A stretch of 64,000 nucleotides of DNA from Lujinxingia litoralis. GTDB lineage: Bacteria; Myxococcota_A; Bradymonadia; Bradymonadales; Bradymonadaceae. Position 1 is the first letter of the stretch; every line of letters begins with the position of its first letter. The stretch is taken from assembly GCF_003260125.1 (NCBI RefSeq), contig NZ_QHKO01000009.1:98176-162175 (forward strand), written 5' to 3'. Below the pieces are notes generated by a model. It was not told where the DNA came from. It searched no databases and saw only the letters and a program-made list of their open reading frames with translations. Made by a program: the position numbers and the translations under genes. Shown here one piece after another: positions 24,738-36,606 of this stretch.

Positions 24738-27043
24738 GCTTTGGCGCGCTGATTGAAAAGTTTCGCTCGGTGGCCCTGGAGCGCCTGGAGCGGATGAACG
24801 CGGTCCTGGTCGCCCTGGAGCGCGCTCCCGAGGACCCCGACGCCGTCGAGGAGCTCCTGAGGGAGATCCACACTCTCAAAGGCGAAGCCAAAATGATGGG
24901 CTTTGCCGACGTGAATCTGGTCGCCCACCAGACCGAGCACCTCTTGCTCGACGACCCCACCGGCGCAGCGATCACCGCCCCGGTGCGGGTGGAGCTAATC
25001 TTTGAGGGGCTCGATCTGATGCGCGCGCTGATGACCAAATCAGCCGGTAACGCCACCCAGCGCCTGGACCTCTCGGGCTTTGTCGACCGCGTCGGTGTCC
25101 TGCGCGAAGGAGGCGGCCCCCCCCCGACCGCTTCTCCCGAGCCGGTGGCTCCCGAAGCTCTTGAGGTGGATTCCTCCCCGACGCCCGAGCCCGCCGTCGC
25201 CGCTCCACCGCGCGCCGCGAGCGCCGCGCCCGCGCCCGCCACTGCGGCGCCCGTGGCGACCTCCCAACCCTCGCAGCCCACCCGCACGCGCATCGGCGCC
25301 GGCGACGATCGCGAGCTGGAGTCGGGCGCCTTGCGCATCCAGACCACCGCCAACCTGCGGGTCGACGTTGAGAAACTCGAGCGCCTGGGAGAACTCGCCG
25401 GCGAAGCGCTCCTGATGAGCCGACGCCTGGGCTACCGCCTCGGCGAGCTCCACGCCATCCGCCAGGACCTCCGGGTGATGCTCTCGCAGCTGGAGGGGCA
25501 GCTTCCCAAGAGCCACACCCTGGCGCTGCGCAACCTCAACCACCGTCTCGATGCCTGCGAAACCGCCCTGCGCGAAGAGAGCTACCAGGTCAACGTGCGC
25601 GCCTCCCAGATCGACGACCAGACCCGCTACATGCGCCACGTGCCCCTGGCCCAGGTCCTGAGTCACTACCCGCGCGCGGTCCGCGATCTGGCCCAGTCTC
25701 AGGGCAAACGCGTGCGCCTCATCGACACCTTTGGACATGTCGAAGTCGACCGCGCCATCCTCTCCGCCCTCTCCGAACCCCTGCTCCACCTGGTCCGCAA
25801 CGCGGTGGACCACGGCCTGGAAACCCCCGAAGAACGCGCCCGCGCCGGCAAAGAACCCGAGGCCGAGATCGAACTGAGCGCCGAGTACGTCGGCGACTCC
25901 ATCCGCGTGGTCCTCTCCGACGACGGCCGCGGCATCGATCCGGCCTTCATCCGCACCCGGGCTATCGAACGTGGCCTGCTTACTCCCGACGCCGCCGAGC
26001 GCCTCTCCGACCAGGAGGCCATCGCGCTGATCTTCGAAAACGGCTTCTCCACCCGCGACTCCGTCAACGATGTCAGCGGCCGCGGCATCGGCATGGACGT
26101 GGTCCGACGCCAGATCTCCAAGATCGGCGGGTTCATCGAGATCGAGAGCGAAGTCGGCCGCGGCACCACCTTCACGCTGCACCTCCCGGTGACCACCGCG
26201 GTCAACTCCGTGCTGGTCTTCACCCTTGGCGAGCGCTCTTTCGCGCTGACGGCCAAGGATGTCGAGCGCGTCATCGACGTCAAGCGCCAGGAGCTGCGCC
26301 GGGTCCACGGCGCGATCTGCGTCCCGGTCGGCGAACGCCTCATCCCCCTCCTCGACTGGACCTCGGCACTCGGGCTGGCCGAACGCGGCCAGCCCCCGGA
26401 GCGCTTCAGCGTGCTCCTGGTACGCAAGGGCGCCCGCCGCGTCGCCGTCTGGATTGACCGGGTCCTGGGCGAACGCGAGGCCATCAGCCGCCCGCTGGGC
26501 GACTTTCTGGCCGGGGTACGCCTGTGCCGGGGCGTCGCGCTGACCGACTCCGGCGATGTGGTGCCGCTGCTCAACGTCGTCGACCTGATGGAGCGCAGCG
26601 AACACGACTCGCGCTTCGATCTCGAAAAGCCGCGCCGCGAACGCTCCTTCACCGCCGTGCAGGGCACCCGGGCGCTGGATATCCGCACCATCCTGGTGGT
26701 CGAAGACAGCGAGGTTACCCGCGCGCTCGTCTCCTCGATTCTGCGCACCGAAGGCTACCGGGTGTTGGAGGCCGACGACGGCCATTACGGCCTGGAGATG
26801 CTGGGCCGCCACCGGGTGGACCTGGTCCTCTCCGACGTGCAGATGCCCACCATGGACGGCCTGGAACTCTTGCGGCGCATTCGCGCCTCCGAGGAGTTTG
26901 CTCGCCTCCCGGTGGTGATCCTCACCACCCTGGGCGAACCGGCCGATAAGGAGCGGGCGATGCGCCTGGGCGCCAATGGCTACCTGGTCAAACTCGACTT
27001 CCAGGAGAAAACCCTCCTGGAAACGGTGCGCCGCTTCCTCTAG
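24734..27043 (+). CDS. cheA: CheA histidine kinase fused to a C-terminal receiver domain
   Basis: A 769-residue hybrid kinase. The Hpt domain is at the N-terminus with phospho-acceptor His46 (EIHTLKGEAKMMG). A Pro/Ala linker (about 115-185) follows, then dimerisation and ATPase domains with LVRNAVDHGLETPEER (N box), SDDGRGIDP (G1) and SGRGIGMDVVRR (G2). A CheW-like regulatory domain comes next (SVLVFTLGERSFALTAKDVERVI). The receiver domain has VVEDSEVTRA and the phospho-acceptor at about Asp701 (LSDVQMPTMDG). FrzE of myxobacteria has the same kinase-receiver order. Translation is coupled to the receptor gene by ATGA. No cheB, cheR or separate cheY is in the window, so output and adaptation partners are not seen. 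Confidence 0.95.
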   Translation: MSFGALIEKFRSVALERLERMNAVLVALERAPEDPDAVEELLREIHTLKGEAKMMGFADVNLVAHQTEHLLLDDPTGAAITAPVRVELIFEGLDLMRALMTKSAGNATQRLDLSGFVDRVGVLREGGGPPPTASPEPVAPEALEVDSSPTPEPAVAAPPRAASAAPAPATAAPVATSQPSQPTRTRIGAGDDRELESGALRIQTTANLRVDVEKLERLGELAGEALLMSRRLGYRLGELHAIRQDLRVMLSQLEGQLPKSHTLALRNLNHRLDACETALREESYQVNVRASQIDDQTRYMRHVPLAQVLSHYPRAVRDLAQSQGKRVRLIDTFGHVEVDRAILSALSEPLLHLVRNAVDHGLETPEERARAGKEPEAEIELSAEYVGDSIRVVLSDDGRGIDPAFIRTRAIERGLLTPDAAERLSDQEAIALIFENGFSTRDSVNDVSGRGIGMDVVRRQISKIGGFIEIESEVGRGTTFTLHLPVTTAVNSVLVFTLGERSFALTAKDVERVIDVKRQELRRVHGAICVPVGERLIPLLDWTSALGLAERGQPPERFSVLLVRKGARRVAVWIDRVLGEREAISRPLGDFLAGVRLCRGVALTDSGDVVPLLNVVDLMERSEHDSRFDLEKPRRERSFTAVQGTRALDIRTILVVEDSEVTRALVSSILRTEGYRVLEADDGHYGLEMLGRHRVDLVLSDVQMPTMDGLELLRRIRASEEFARLPVVILTTLGEPADKERAMRLGANGYLVKLDFQEKTLLETVRRFL

Positions 27044-27076
27044 GCCGCCCGGCCCCTCCCCCTTTCTGTAAGAAAA

Positions 27077-27107
27077 AAGGCCCGGCAGCCACACGCTGCC
27101 GGGCCTT
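27077..27107 (-). terminator. Terminator for the site-2 protease gene
   Basis: Perfect arms AAGGCCCGGCAGC and GCTGCCGGGCCTT with a 5-base loop. On the minus strand the hairpin is followed by TTTTCTTAC, suiting the gene that ends at 27113; on the plus strand, after cheA, no T run follows. Confidence 0.8.
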
Positions 27108-27112
27108 GTCGG

Positions 27113-28099
27113 TCAGGCGCTCTGCATCCGCAATGCGTCGCGACAACGCGCCGCCGCGCGCTCGGCCTCCGGAGAGCGCGGCGCACGCTCCAGATACCCC
27201 AGCGCCTCGTCCCATTCCCCCATCTCGGTAGCGCTGACGCCCAGAATGCCCCACACCCGATCGAGCATCTTCTGGGGCATCGTCCCCGAGGCCCGCATCT
27301 GGTGGCAGAGGCGGTAGGCCTCTCGCCAGTCCTCATCGGCCAGGGCGGCCTCGGCCTCGACCAGCAGCTCCTGATGAAAGTCCGAGGCCCGGGACTGGCT
27401 ACGCGTGCTGCGTCGTCCCACCAGCGACTGACCGTTCTGCAGCATGGTCATGCAGTTCATCACCACCATCACCGCGAAAAACCCGATCAGCAGGCTCCGG
27501 AACATCAAAAAGGCCACGATCGCCGCCGGGATCGCCACAAAAATGCTCACCGTCAGCGTCGTCCGCCGCGCGTACTCCTCGTCTTTAAAGCGCCGAAGCA
27601 GCAGATGAAAGAGCTGCCCGCCGTCGAGAGGCCACATCGGCACGAGCAGGTTCACCAGGCTCCAGACGATGTTCACGTAGAGCAGCGCGATGACAAAGGT
27701 CACCATCACCCCCGAGCTGTAGACCAGCGTCGGGGCCAGGAGCGTCACCAGGTAAACCAGGCCCCCAAAGAGCAGGCCGGCGGCCGGTCCGGCGAACACC
27801 ACTCTGGCGTCCTGCCCGTCGGTGTCGGCCTCCCGCTCCATCGTGCAGAGCCCGCCAAAACCGTGCAGCAGCACCGAGGGCCCCAGGCCGTAGCGCTGCG
27901 CCACCAACGCGTGACCGAACTCGTGAACCAGCAGCGAAATCGTCACCGCCAGCGCCCACATCAGCCCCGCCACCACCGAGCCCCCGGTGAACGCCGGGAA
28001 GACGACAAGCATCGCCATCAAGAGCCCGTACCATGGCGAGGCCGACACTCTGATGTTGCGCCAGGTGAACAGATGAAAACCGGATTGCTCAAAAAACAT
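27113..28099 (-). CDS. Site-2-protease-like membrane metalloprotease (M50)
   Basis: A 328-residue polytopic membrane protein. The zinc motif HEFGH is at 59-63 within a hydrophobic segment, and the second motif NLLVPMWPLDGG (Asp159) supplies the third ligand, as in S2P/SpoIVFB-type intramembrane proteases. About six membrane segments are visible. The last 80 residues are soluble, helical and TPR-like (ALADEDWREAYRLCHQMRAS), which may recognise substrate. The natural substrate, often an anti-sigma factor, cannot be read from the context. Upstream, folB ends 36 bases away on the same strand. Confidence 0.88.
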   Translation of the reverse strand: MFFEQSGFHLFTWRNIRVSASPWYGLLMAMLVVFPAFTGGSVVAGLMWALAVTISLLVHEFGHALVAQRYGLGPSVLLHGFGGLCTMEREADTDGQDARVVFAGPAAGLLFGGLVYLVTLLAPTLVYSSGVMVTFVIALLYVNIVWSLVNLLVPMWPLDGGQLFHLLLRRFKDEEYARRTTLTVSIFVAIPAAIVAFLMFRSLLIGFFAVMVVMNCMTMLQNGQSLVGRRSTRSQSRASDFHQELLVEAEAALADEDWREAYRLCHQMRASGTMPQKMLDRVWGILGVSATEMGEWDEALGYLERAPRSPEAERAAARCRDALRMQSA

Positions 28100-28135
28100 C
28101 GCTCACGGACCTCGTAGCGTAGGGAATGGTGTCGC

Positions 28136-28498
28136 TCAGCGCTCGCGCCGCCGAGATAGACGCACGCCGACCCACCGGGGAGAACCCACCACATCCGGGG
28201 CGATCTTCCGCACCTCCACCGTGGCCTCCTCCACCTGCGGGTGGCGCTCCAGCGTCAAACGCACGATCTCGCCAGCCAACTTCTCGACCAGATGGCGGCT
28301 GGGCCCCCGGGCCACCTCGACCACGATCTCGGCCAGGCGGCGGTAGTCCAGCGTCTGCGCCAGCGCATCGGAGTCGGCGGCCATCTCATCGCGTAGCTCG
28401 ACCTCCAGATCGACCTCGAAGTGCCGGCCATCGCGGCGCTCCTCCTCGTAGACCCCGTGTTTGCCGTCAAACGCGATGCCGCGCGCGAACACTCGCAT
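28136..28498 (-). CDS. folB: Dihydroneopterin aldolase
   Basis: Folate-pathway enzyme that converts dihydroneopterin to hydroxymethyl-dihydropterin, 120 residues, the family length. Seen: RGIAFDGKHGVYEEERRDGRHFEVDL, the DYRRLAEIVVEV segment, LVEKLAGEIV and the closing strand TVEVRKIAP. Its place between secA and an M50 gene gives no folate context; other fol genes are not in the window. The start codon is the ATG at 28498 and the gene follows the secA terminator. Confidence 0.9.
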   Translation of the reverse strand: MRVFARGIAFDGKHGVYEEERRDGRHFEVDLEVELRDEMAADSDALAQTLDYRRLAEIVVEVARGPSRHLVEKLAGEIVRLTLERHPQVEEATVEVRKIAPDVVGSPRWVGVRLSRRRER

Positions 28499-28522
28499 AG
28501 CTTCCTCGTAACAGGCTTAAAA

Positions 28523-28556
28523 CAAACGCGCCGGCGACCTCTCGGCCGCCGGCGCG
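28523..28556 (-). terminator. Terminator after secA
   Basis: Perfect arms CGCGCCGGCG and CGCCGGCGCG; on the minus strand TTTGTTTTAA follows the hairpin. It lies 21 bases past the secA stop. Confidence 0.75.
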
Positions 28557-28576
28557 CGCATCACCTCCGCTGCGCC

Positions 28577-31375
<2,799 letters not shown>

Positions 31376-31639
31376 AGGGATGAGTTCCGCTTCGCGCGCG
31401 ATGCCACGTGGGCAATTTCGTCAGTCCGATAATCGGTGCATGGCATAGCAGACAATCGCGACCACGCCAACGCCCGCGATCCCGGGCCATTGCGCTCTAA
31501 GGTCTGCCCCTGCGTGTTCGCGGCAACAACAGCCGGGCTTACGCCTCCTATTCCATCCCCTCTACGCAGACGCCGCTCCTGGGGGGAGCATCTCCTCGCC
31601 ACAGACGCCCCCGAATCAGGCCGCTACGAGGATCGCGAT

Positions 31640-31895
31640 CCTCTCCCCAGAGTTTTCCACAGAGTTTTTCACAGATCGCCAGATTCTTGTGAAGATCGCT
31701 CGCCGATCGCCCCCACCTCCGCGCCATGTCGCCCCAATCAAAACGCAAAACACCAACAAAACAAGCACCTTACACCCACACACACCACCCCCAACGGGGA
31801 GTTCCCGACAGGAACCCCGGCTCTTCACAGGCCTGTGGAAAACCCGGGGAGGAGCTGTGGGAAACTCCCCCCGAAGCTCTGGAAAACCCACAGAC
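31640..31895. promoter_or_regulatory. Cluster of DnaA-box-like sites
   Basis: In the 653-base gap between secA and comEC there are TTTTCCACA (31653-31661), TTTTTCACA (31665-31673), the reverse TGTGGAAAA (31834-31842) and TGTGGGAAA (31856-31864). Each differs from TTATCCACA by one or two bases. An A/C-rich stretch with little secondary structure lies between the two pairs (about 31735-31790). No gene in the gap is supported. It may be a DnaA-titration or origin-like site; dnaA, dnaN and gidA are not nearby. Confidence 0.4.
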
Positions 31896-32028
31896 CACAG
31901 GCCACCAGGCCCCCGAAATATGAGGTGATCACGCAACACCGCGGCCCGGGCCCCGACAACAGAGGAGCCGAAGCCAAAAGCGCGGGCCGGTATCAGAGCC
32001 CGCAAATCACTGTCAAGGAGCGGGGGCA

Positions 32029-34524
32029 ATGCGCAGACTCCGGGCCTGGATCCACACTCACACCTCCCTCAGCGCTGCGGCCGCCGCCGCGGCCGCGCTG
32101 ATGAGCGCCGCCCTGCTTGCCCTCGACCCGACCCTCGGAGAGTGCCTGGTGCTGGCCGCTCTCCCGGCCCCCGGCGCCCTGGCCGTAGCCTGGCTCAGCC
32201 CCCGGATTCCGTGGCGACTGCCCCTGGGCGTGGCCGCGGCCGCGGCCACCCTGCTCTGCCTGAGCTTTGCGTATCAACAGGCTGAGCGGGCGGCCCGCGC
32301 CCCGGCCCGGGACTGGATCGGCGAAGAGCGCCACGAACTGGAAGTGCACCTGGAGTTGACCTCCGGGCCGCTGCCCCAGGCCCGGGGCTACACCTACGAC
32401 GCGCGCCTGCTCGGCAGTGACGTCGACGCGCTCAACGCCCTGCTGCCCGCGCGCCCCCCGAAGGTGCGCCTCTTCTACCCCCATGACCACCACCCGGCGG
32501 GCGCCTCCCTGCCCCGGGCCGGCGACCGCCTCCGGGCCTGGGCGCGCCTGCGCCGCTTTGCCCCGGGCTCCCGGCCCGGGGAGCGCCCGGCCCGCCAACT
32601 CATGGAGCGACGGAGCTACCTGGCCTCGGTGACCCTGCGCGAGCCCCCGCAGCTCCAGGAGCCCCAGCAGCCGGCGCCCACCCTGCGCCTGGCCCGCGCC
32701 TTAAGCGATCGCCGCCTGGCCCTGGAGCGCCGCGTGGCCACCCACCTTCAGGGCGACGCGCTGGCGGTGACCTGGGCCATGCTCACCGCCAGCCGGGGAC
32801 TGATTCGCCCGGAGTTTCGCGCCCCCTTCGATCAGACCTCCACCAGCCATGTGCTGGCGATCTCCGGACTGCATTTCGGCGTCATCGCCGCGCTGATCAC
32901 CTTCGCACTGCGTCTCCTCCTCGATCCCCTGGCTCGTCTCTATTGCTGGGTCCCTCGCCAGCGTCTGCTGGTGGTCCCCTCGCTCCTCTGCCTGCTGGCC
33001 TACCTGGTCGCCATCGGCGCGCCCATCTCCGCACAGCGCGCCTTTTTAATGGTTGCCCTGGCCTCAATGACCCTCCTGATCGCTCGCCGGCTCCGACCCA
33101 CCTCGGTGCTCTGGACCGTGGCCGCCGCCCTCCTGATTCACAGCCCTCACCTGCTCGTCGAGGTGGGATTTCAACTCTCGATGGCCGCCACCGCCGGCAT
33201 CCTGCTCTTCTATCAGGGGCGTCCCGCCTGGCTGCGGCCCCCTCAGGGACCCGACGCCCACCAGGAAAGCCGCCGCAGCCGTCGGCTGCGCGCGCTCGGC
33301 CTCTTTGTCGGCGTCTCCACCGCGGCGTCGGTGGCGACGCTGCCCCCCCTTATCGCCCTGAGCGCGGAGCTGCCGGTGAGCGGGTTCTGGACCAACCTGA
33401 TCGTGATCCCGCTGGTCGGCTCACTGATCTTCCCGCTGATGGTGGCCGGCGCGCTGCTCACCTCGATCTACGAGCCGGTGGCCGGAGTGCTTCTGAACCT
33501 GGCGGGCTCCCTCTTTTTGGGCCTCCACCACGCGCTGCACCAGGTCGCCGACTGGCCCCTCAACGAGCTGCGTCTGGGAACGCCTTCCCCCCTGGAGTGG
33601 GGCGCGATGTGGGTGGCCTGCGCCCTGGCCGTGGCCGGAGGATTGCGCCTGCGGCCCTGCCTCATCGCCCTGCTGATCTGGGCCCTGGGCGCCACCCCGA
33701 CGTGGATCCACGGCCATCTGGTAGACTCCCCCACCCTCAAGGTACACATGATCGACGTCGGTCAGGGCGACGCCACGCTTATCGAGATGCCCGGCGGTCA
33801 GACCCTGCTCATCGACGCCGGCGGCAGCCCCCACGGCCCCGACCCCGGGCTGCAACGGGTTGCCCCCTACCTGCGCGCCCTGGGAGTGCGCCACCTCGAC
33901 GCCCTGATCCTCACCCACGCCGACCTGGACCACTACGGCGGCATCAACGCCTTGATGCGCCCCTTTAAACCCCGCATCTTCATCGCTCGCCAGCGCCCCG
34001 ACCACGCTCCCACTCACCGCCTGGCCCACCAGGCCGCTCTCCAGGGCGCCTACCTTCCCCGGCTCCCCGCCACCCTCACCATTAGCGACGGCCACGCCAC
34101 CCTCACCCTCCTCTCCCCACCGGACGAGATGCCCTCGGAGAACGACCGCAGCCTGGTCGCCATCCTCACCTACGCCGGCGCCACCCTCACCCTGACCGGC
34201 GACCTCGAAGAGGCCGGGGAGCGCTGGCTCCTCTCCCGCGCCTCCGAGCTGAGCCTGCCCTCCGTCGTCTACAAAGCCGGCCACCACGGCTCCCGCACCT
34301 CCTCCTCCCCGGAGCTTCTAAACCTCTTACAACCCCGCATTGCCCTGGTCTCCGTCGGCCGCCCCAGCCCCTTTGGCCACCCTCACACCGAGGTCCTGGA
34401 GCGCTTTCAAGCCCGCAACATCCAGGTCTTCCGCACCGACCACCACGGCAGCACCCGGTTGGAGGTGGAGCACGACGGCACCCTGCGAATCATTCCCACC
34501 CGCTGGCCCTGGGACCAACGTTGA
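32029..34524 (+). CDS. comEC: ComEC/Rec2 DNA-uptake channel protein
   Basis: The inner-membrane channel for single-stranded DNA during natural transformation, 831 residues. The N-terminal part has membrane segments and an OB-like region. The competence domain contains HVLAISGLHFGVIAALI and the conserved PISAQRAFLMVALA stretch. The C-terminal metallo-beta-lactamase-like domain has LKVHMIDVGQGDATLIEMPGGQTLLIDAG, the metal motif THADLDH at about 629-635, and GHHGSRTSSSPELL. The domain may degrade the non-transported strand. Start ATG 32029 follows AAGGAG. It stands alone; the gene end borders the repeat region at 34.56 kb. Confidence 0.94.
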   Translation: MRRLRAWIHTHTSLSAAAAAAAALMSAALLALDPTLGECLVLAALPAPGALAVAWLSPRIPWRLPLGVAAAAATLLCLSFAYQQAERAARAPARDWIGEERHELEVHLELTSGPLPQARGYTYDARLLGSDVDALNALLPARPPKVRLFYPHDHHPAGASLPRAGDRLRAWARLRRFAPGSRPGERPARQLMERRSYLASVTLREPPQLQEPQQPAPTLRLARALSDRRLALERRVATHLQGDALAVTWAMLTASRGLIRPEFRAPFDQTSTSHVLAISGLHFGVIAALITFALRLLLDPLARLYCWVPRQRLLVVPSLLCLLAYLVAIGAPISAQRAFLMVALASMTLLIARRLRPTSVLWTVAAALLIHSPHLLVEVGFQLSMAATAGILLFYQGRPAWLRPPQGPDAHQESRRSRRLRALGLFVGVSTAASVATLPPLIALSAELPVSGFWTNLIVIPLVGSLIFPLMVAGALLTSIYEPVAGVLLNLAGSLFLGLHHALHQVADWPLNELRLGTPSPLEWGAMWVACALAVAGGLRLRPCLIALLIWALGATPTWIHGHLVDSPTLKVHMIDVGQGDATLIEMPGGQTLLIDAGGSPHGPDPGLQRVAPYLRALGVRHLDALILTHADLDHYGGINALMRPFKPRIFIARQRPDHAPTHRLAHQAALQGAYLPRLPATLTISDGHATLTLLSPPDEMPSENDRSLVAILTYAGATLTLTGDLEEAGERWLLSRASELSLPSVVYKAGHHGSRTSSSPELLNLLQPRIALVSVGRPSPFGHPHTEVLERFQARNIQVFRTDHHGSTRLEVEHDGTLRIIPTRWPWDQR

Positions 34525-34595
34525 AGCGAAACCGACAGTGACCGCAGACCGAAACCAACCGAAAAAACCCGAAAAAACCCGACCGGACGGGGAAA

Positions 34596-35322
34596 ACCGA
34601 CCGAGAGATGCGCATCGTCCAGTGTTTATGCGGAATTCCGGGACATCCCGACCCGCCAGATCCGCCTGAAAAACCGACCGAGAGATGCGCATCGTCCAGT
34701 GTTTATGCGGAATTCCGGGACATCCCGACCCGCCAGATCCGCCTGAAAAACCGACCGAGAGATGCGCATCGTCCACGGTGTGATGTCAACGCCGACGGCG
34801 CAGCATGACCAGACCAAGGGCACCGGCCACAATTAGCAGCGCCGAGCTCGGGGTGTATCCGCGTCCGGAAAACCGACCGAGAGATGCGCATCGTCCAGTG
34901 TTTATGCGGGAAAACCGACCGAGAGATGCGCATCGCCCAGTGTTTATGCGGAGTTCCGGACATCCCGACCCGCTAGCTCTGTGCCGAAACTGACCGAGAG
35001 AAGCGCATACGCCGGCGCTTATGCGGCACTACCAGTTCATATACCCCTGGAAAACCGACCGAGAGATGCGCATCGCCCAGTGTTTATGCGGAGTTCCGGA
35101 CATCCCGACCCGCTAGCTCTGTGCCGAAACTGACCGAGAGAAGCGCATACGCCGGCGCTTATGCGGCACTACCCGGAAAACCGACCGAAAACCGACCGAT
35201 GCGGAAAACCGACCGAGAGATGCGCATCGCCCAGTGTTTATGCGAAATTCCGGGACATCCCGACCCGCTAGCTCTGTGCCGAAACTGACCGAGAGAAGCG
35301 CATACGCCGGCGCTTATGCGGC
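34596..35322 (-). repeat. Array of ten dispersed-repeat copies (locus B)
   Basis: Seven copies of ACCGACCGAGAGATGCGCAT...TTTATGCG start at 34596, 34673, 34750 (truncated), 34872, 34914, 35054 and 35208. Three copies of a second version, with core AAGCGCATACGCCGGCGCTT, start at 34989, 35129 and 35284. In both versions CGCAT and ATGCG can pair across a 12-base loop. A spacer with CCGGGACATCCCGACCCG separates many copies. All are in the opposite orientation to loci A and C. No intact gene lies in 34525-35565; a fragment at 34786-34870 is listed separately. Confidence 0.92.
34786..34870 (-). pseudogene. Remnant of a gene 3-prime end encoding a CTERM-like sorting tail
   Basis: Between two repeat copies the minus strand reads GRGYTPSSALLIVAGALG then LVMLRRRR and a stop. 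A short hydrophobic helix followed by four arginines at the very C-terminus is the pattern of CTERM-type protein-sorting signals of exported proteins. No start or upstream domain exists; the frame runs straight into a repeat copy at 34872. It is therefore a broken gene end, not a gene. The call rests on this one short stretch. Confidence 0.5.
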
Positions 35323-35364
35323 ACTACCAGTTCATATACCCCTCCCAAGCCCTCCATACACCGC

Positions 35365-35535
35365 ATGGCCAGCGAACTCTTGGCTAACAGCACGTTCGAG
35401 CCCCGCAACGCACAGATTTTTCCAGCAATACGTTGCATGCACTGCCCCGGACACCTCTCATACGAGCCCAATACGCCACTGCGCCCGACCGCGCAGACAG
35501 AGCCCGGCGCCCAACACGTCTTTGACACGTTTTAA
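35365..35535 (+). CDS. Possible short ORF, 56 residues
   Basis: An open frame starting MASELLANSTFEPRNAQIF and ending GAQHVFDTF, between the repeat array and the transposase gene. It contains a CMHCPGH stretch but matches no family that I know. No strong ribosome-binding site is seen. It may be transposase-associated non-coding DNA. Confidence 0.15.
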   Translation: MASELLANSTFEPRNAQIFPAIRCMHCPGHLSYEPNTPLRPTAQTEPGAQHVFDTF

Positions 35536-35565
35536 GAATCCCCCCGATATCACGTGGCTTAGGCG

Positions 35566-36489
35566 CTACATCGTGGCGGCCAGCCCGGCCTCATGAGTAT
35601 CAGGCGCGCGGCATTTAACGGGAGCGTTGCGCCGCAGCCAGACTGTGCCACACGGAAACACAACTCCTTTTTTCCCTTTTAACCATCGCTCTCGCTCCCG
35701 CGCATAGGCATTGAAAAACGCCCGTTCCCGCGCGATCGCAGCCGACAGAATCGCCGGGTCCTGTGACGCGAAGCGAGGACTCATTTGTCCCATCGGAGCC
35801 GGTGTGGAGGGGTGACTCGTTGGGCGAACGGCCAACACGCGCTTCACGCCAACCAGACGCTTCTTACAGCGGCGTCTTTCGGCCCGAATCTCGTCTTCCG
35901 CCTCTTTCAGAAGGCCCTCAAAATGTGCGCGGACCTCACTCAACGACATATCCTCATATCCCGGTGGAGGTTGAGGCGTGAATTCTATGAACTCCGGGGA
36001 GCGCCTACCGTAGAAAGCCCCCGGTCTGGGAACCTTGACAGGCTTTCCCCAGTCACGAGGCAGAATCTTGAATCCGGGCCAGTCTTCAGCTCGCTCCACA
36101 AGCCCGGCCCGCACCGGGTTAAGCCAGGTGTAGAGCAACTTTCTCTCCTGAGCCTGGCGCTCCAGCAGCACCGTGTCGCAATAGGGTCTATCATCCCAGA
36201 AGTAGCTTCGCCGGCCGAGATCCGCGTTTCGCGCCCGAGCAATGCCGCTTAACGCGTCACGCATGAAATCGCTGCGCCGACCTCGGGCGTCAGTCACGAT
36301 GAGATGTGGGTGATTGGACATTACCATCACCGCGTGGATGGCAACTCCATGACGCTGCCCGGCACGCGCGAACTCATACGCAGCAATGGCATTAATCGTG
36401 GTATCGGGGCGCAGAAAGAAACGTCGCTCAAAACAGCGACGAGTCAGCATCACAACCTGATCCTTGAGGTGCCGCCGGGGGCGAGTCAT
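35566..36489 (-). CDS. Y1-type transposase, REP-associated (RAYT-like)
   Basis: A 307-residue single-strand transposase of the HUH/Y1 type. The histidine pair is in VMVMSNHPHLIV (His60, His62), and the nucleophile is expected at Tyr120 in KLLYTWLNPVRAGLV. The opening VVMLTRRCFERRFFLRPDTT is typical of the REP-associated tyrosine transposase group. The C-terminal 140 residues go beyond the usual core and include a coiled, Arg-rich segment. Such proteins are usually single-copy, domesticated, and move or process REP-like palindromes rather than themselves. Here the gene is flanked by arrays of the dispersed repeat in opposite orientations (35322 and 36607 are the nearest copies). No terminal repeats of a classical insertion sequence were seen. 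Confidence 0.88.
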   Translation of the reverse strand: MTRPRRHLKDQVVMLTRRCFERRFFLRPDTTINAIAAYEFARAGQRHGVAIHAVMVMSNHPHLIVTDARGRRSDFMRDALSGIARARNADLGRRSYFWDDRPYCDTVLLERQAQERKLLYTWLNPVRAGLVERAEDWPGFKILPRDWGKPVKVPRPGAFYGRRSPEFIEFTPQPPPGYEDMSLSEVRAHFEGLLKEAEDEIRAERRRCKKRLVGVKRVLAVRPTSHPSTPAPMGQMSPRFASQDPAILSAAIARERAFFNAYARERERWLKGKKGVVFPCGTVWLRRNAPVKCRAPDTHEAGLAATM

Positions 36490-36606
36490 TGCATGTCTCC
36501 AGACGAAGGTGATGAATACTGCCTGGAGTATTATCGGCGGCTGGAGAGAAACGTTGCCTGGGAGGAGCGAGAATCTATGCGAAAGAGCACAGCAAACTCG
36601 CGTTCA

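Noticed and set aside
34596..35322. Integron attC array
   Set aside because: No core-site pair of the GTTRRRY/RYYYAAC type, no integrase and no cassette genes between the copies.
35390..35415. tRNA, from a GTTCGAGCC sequence
   Set aside because: The T-loop-like word has no matching stem, acceptor or anticodon arm around it.
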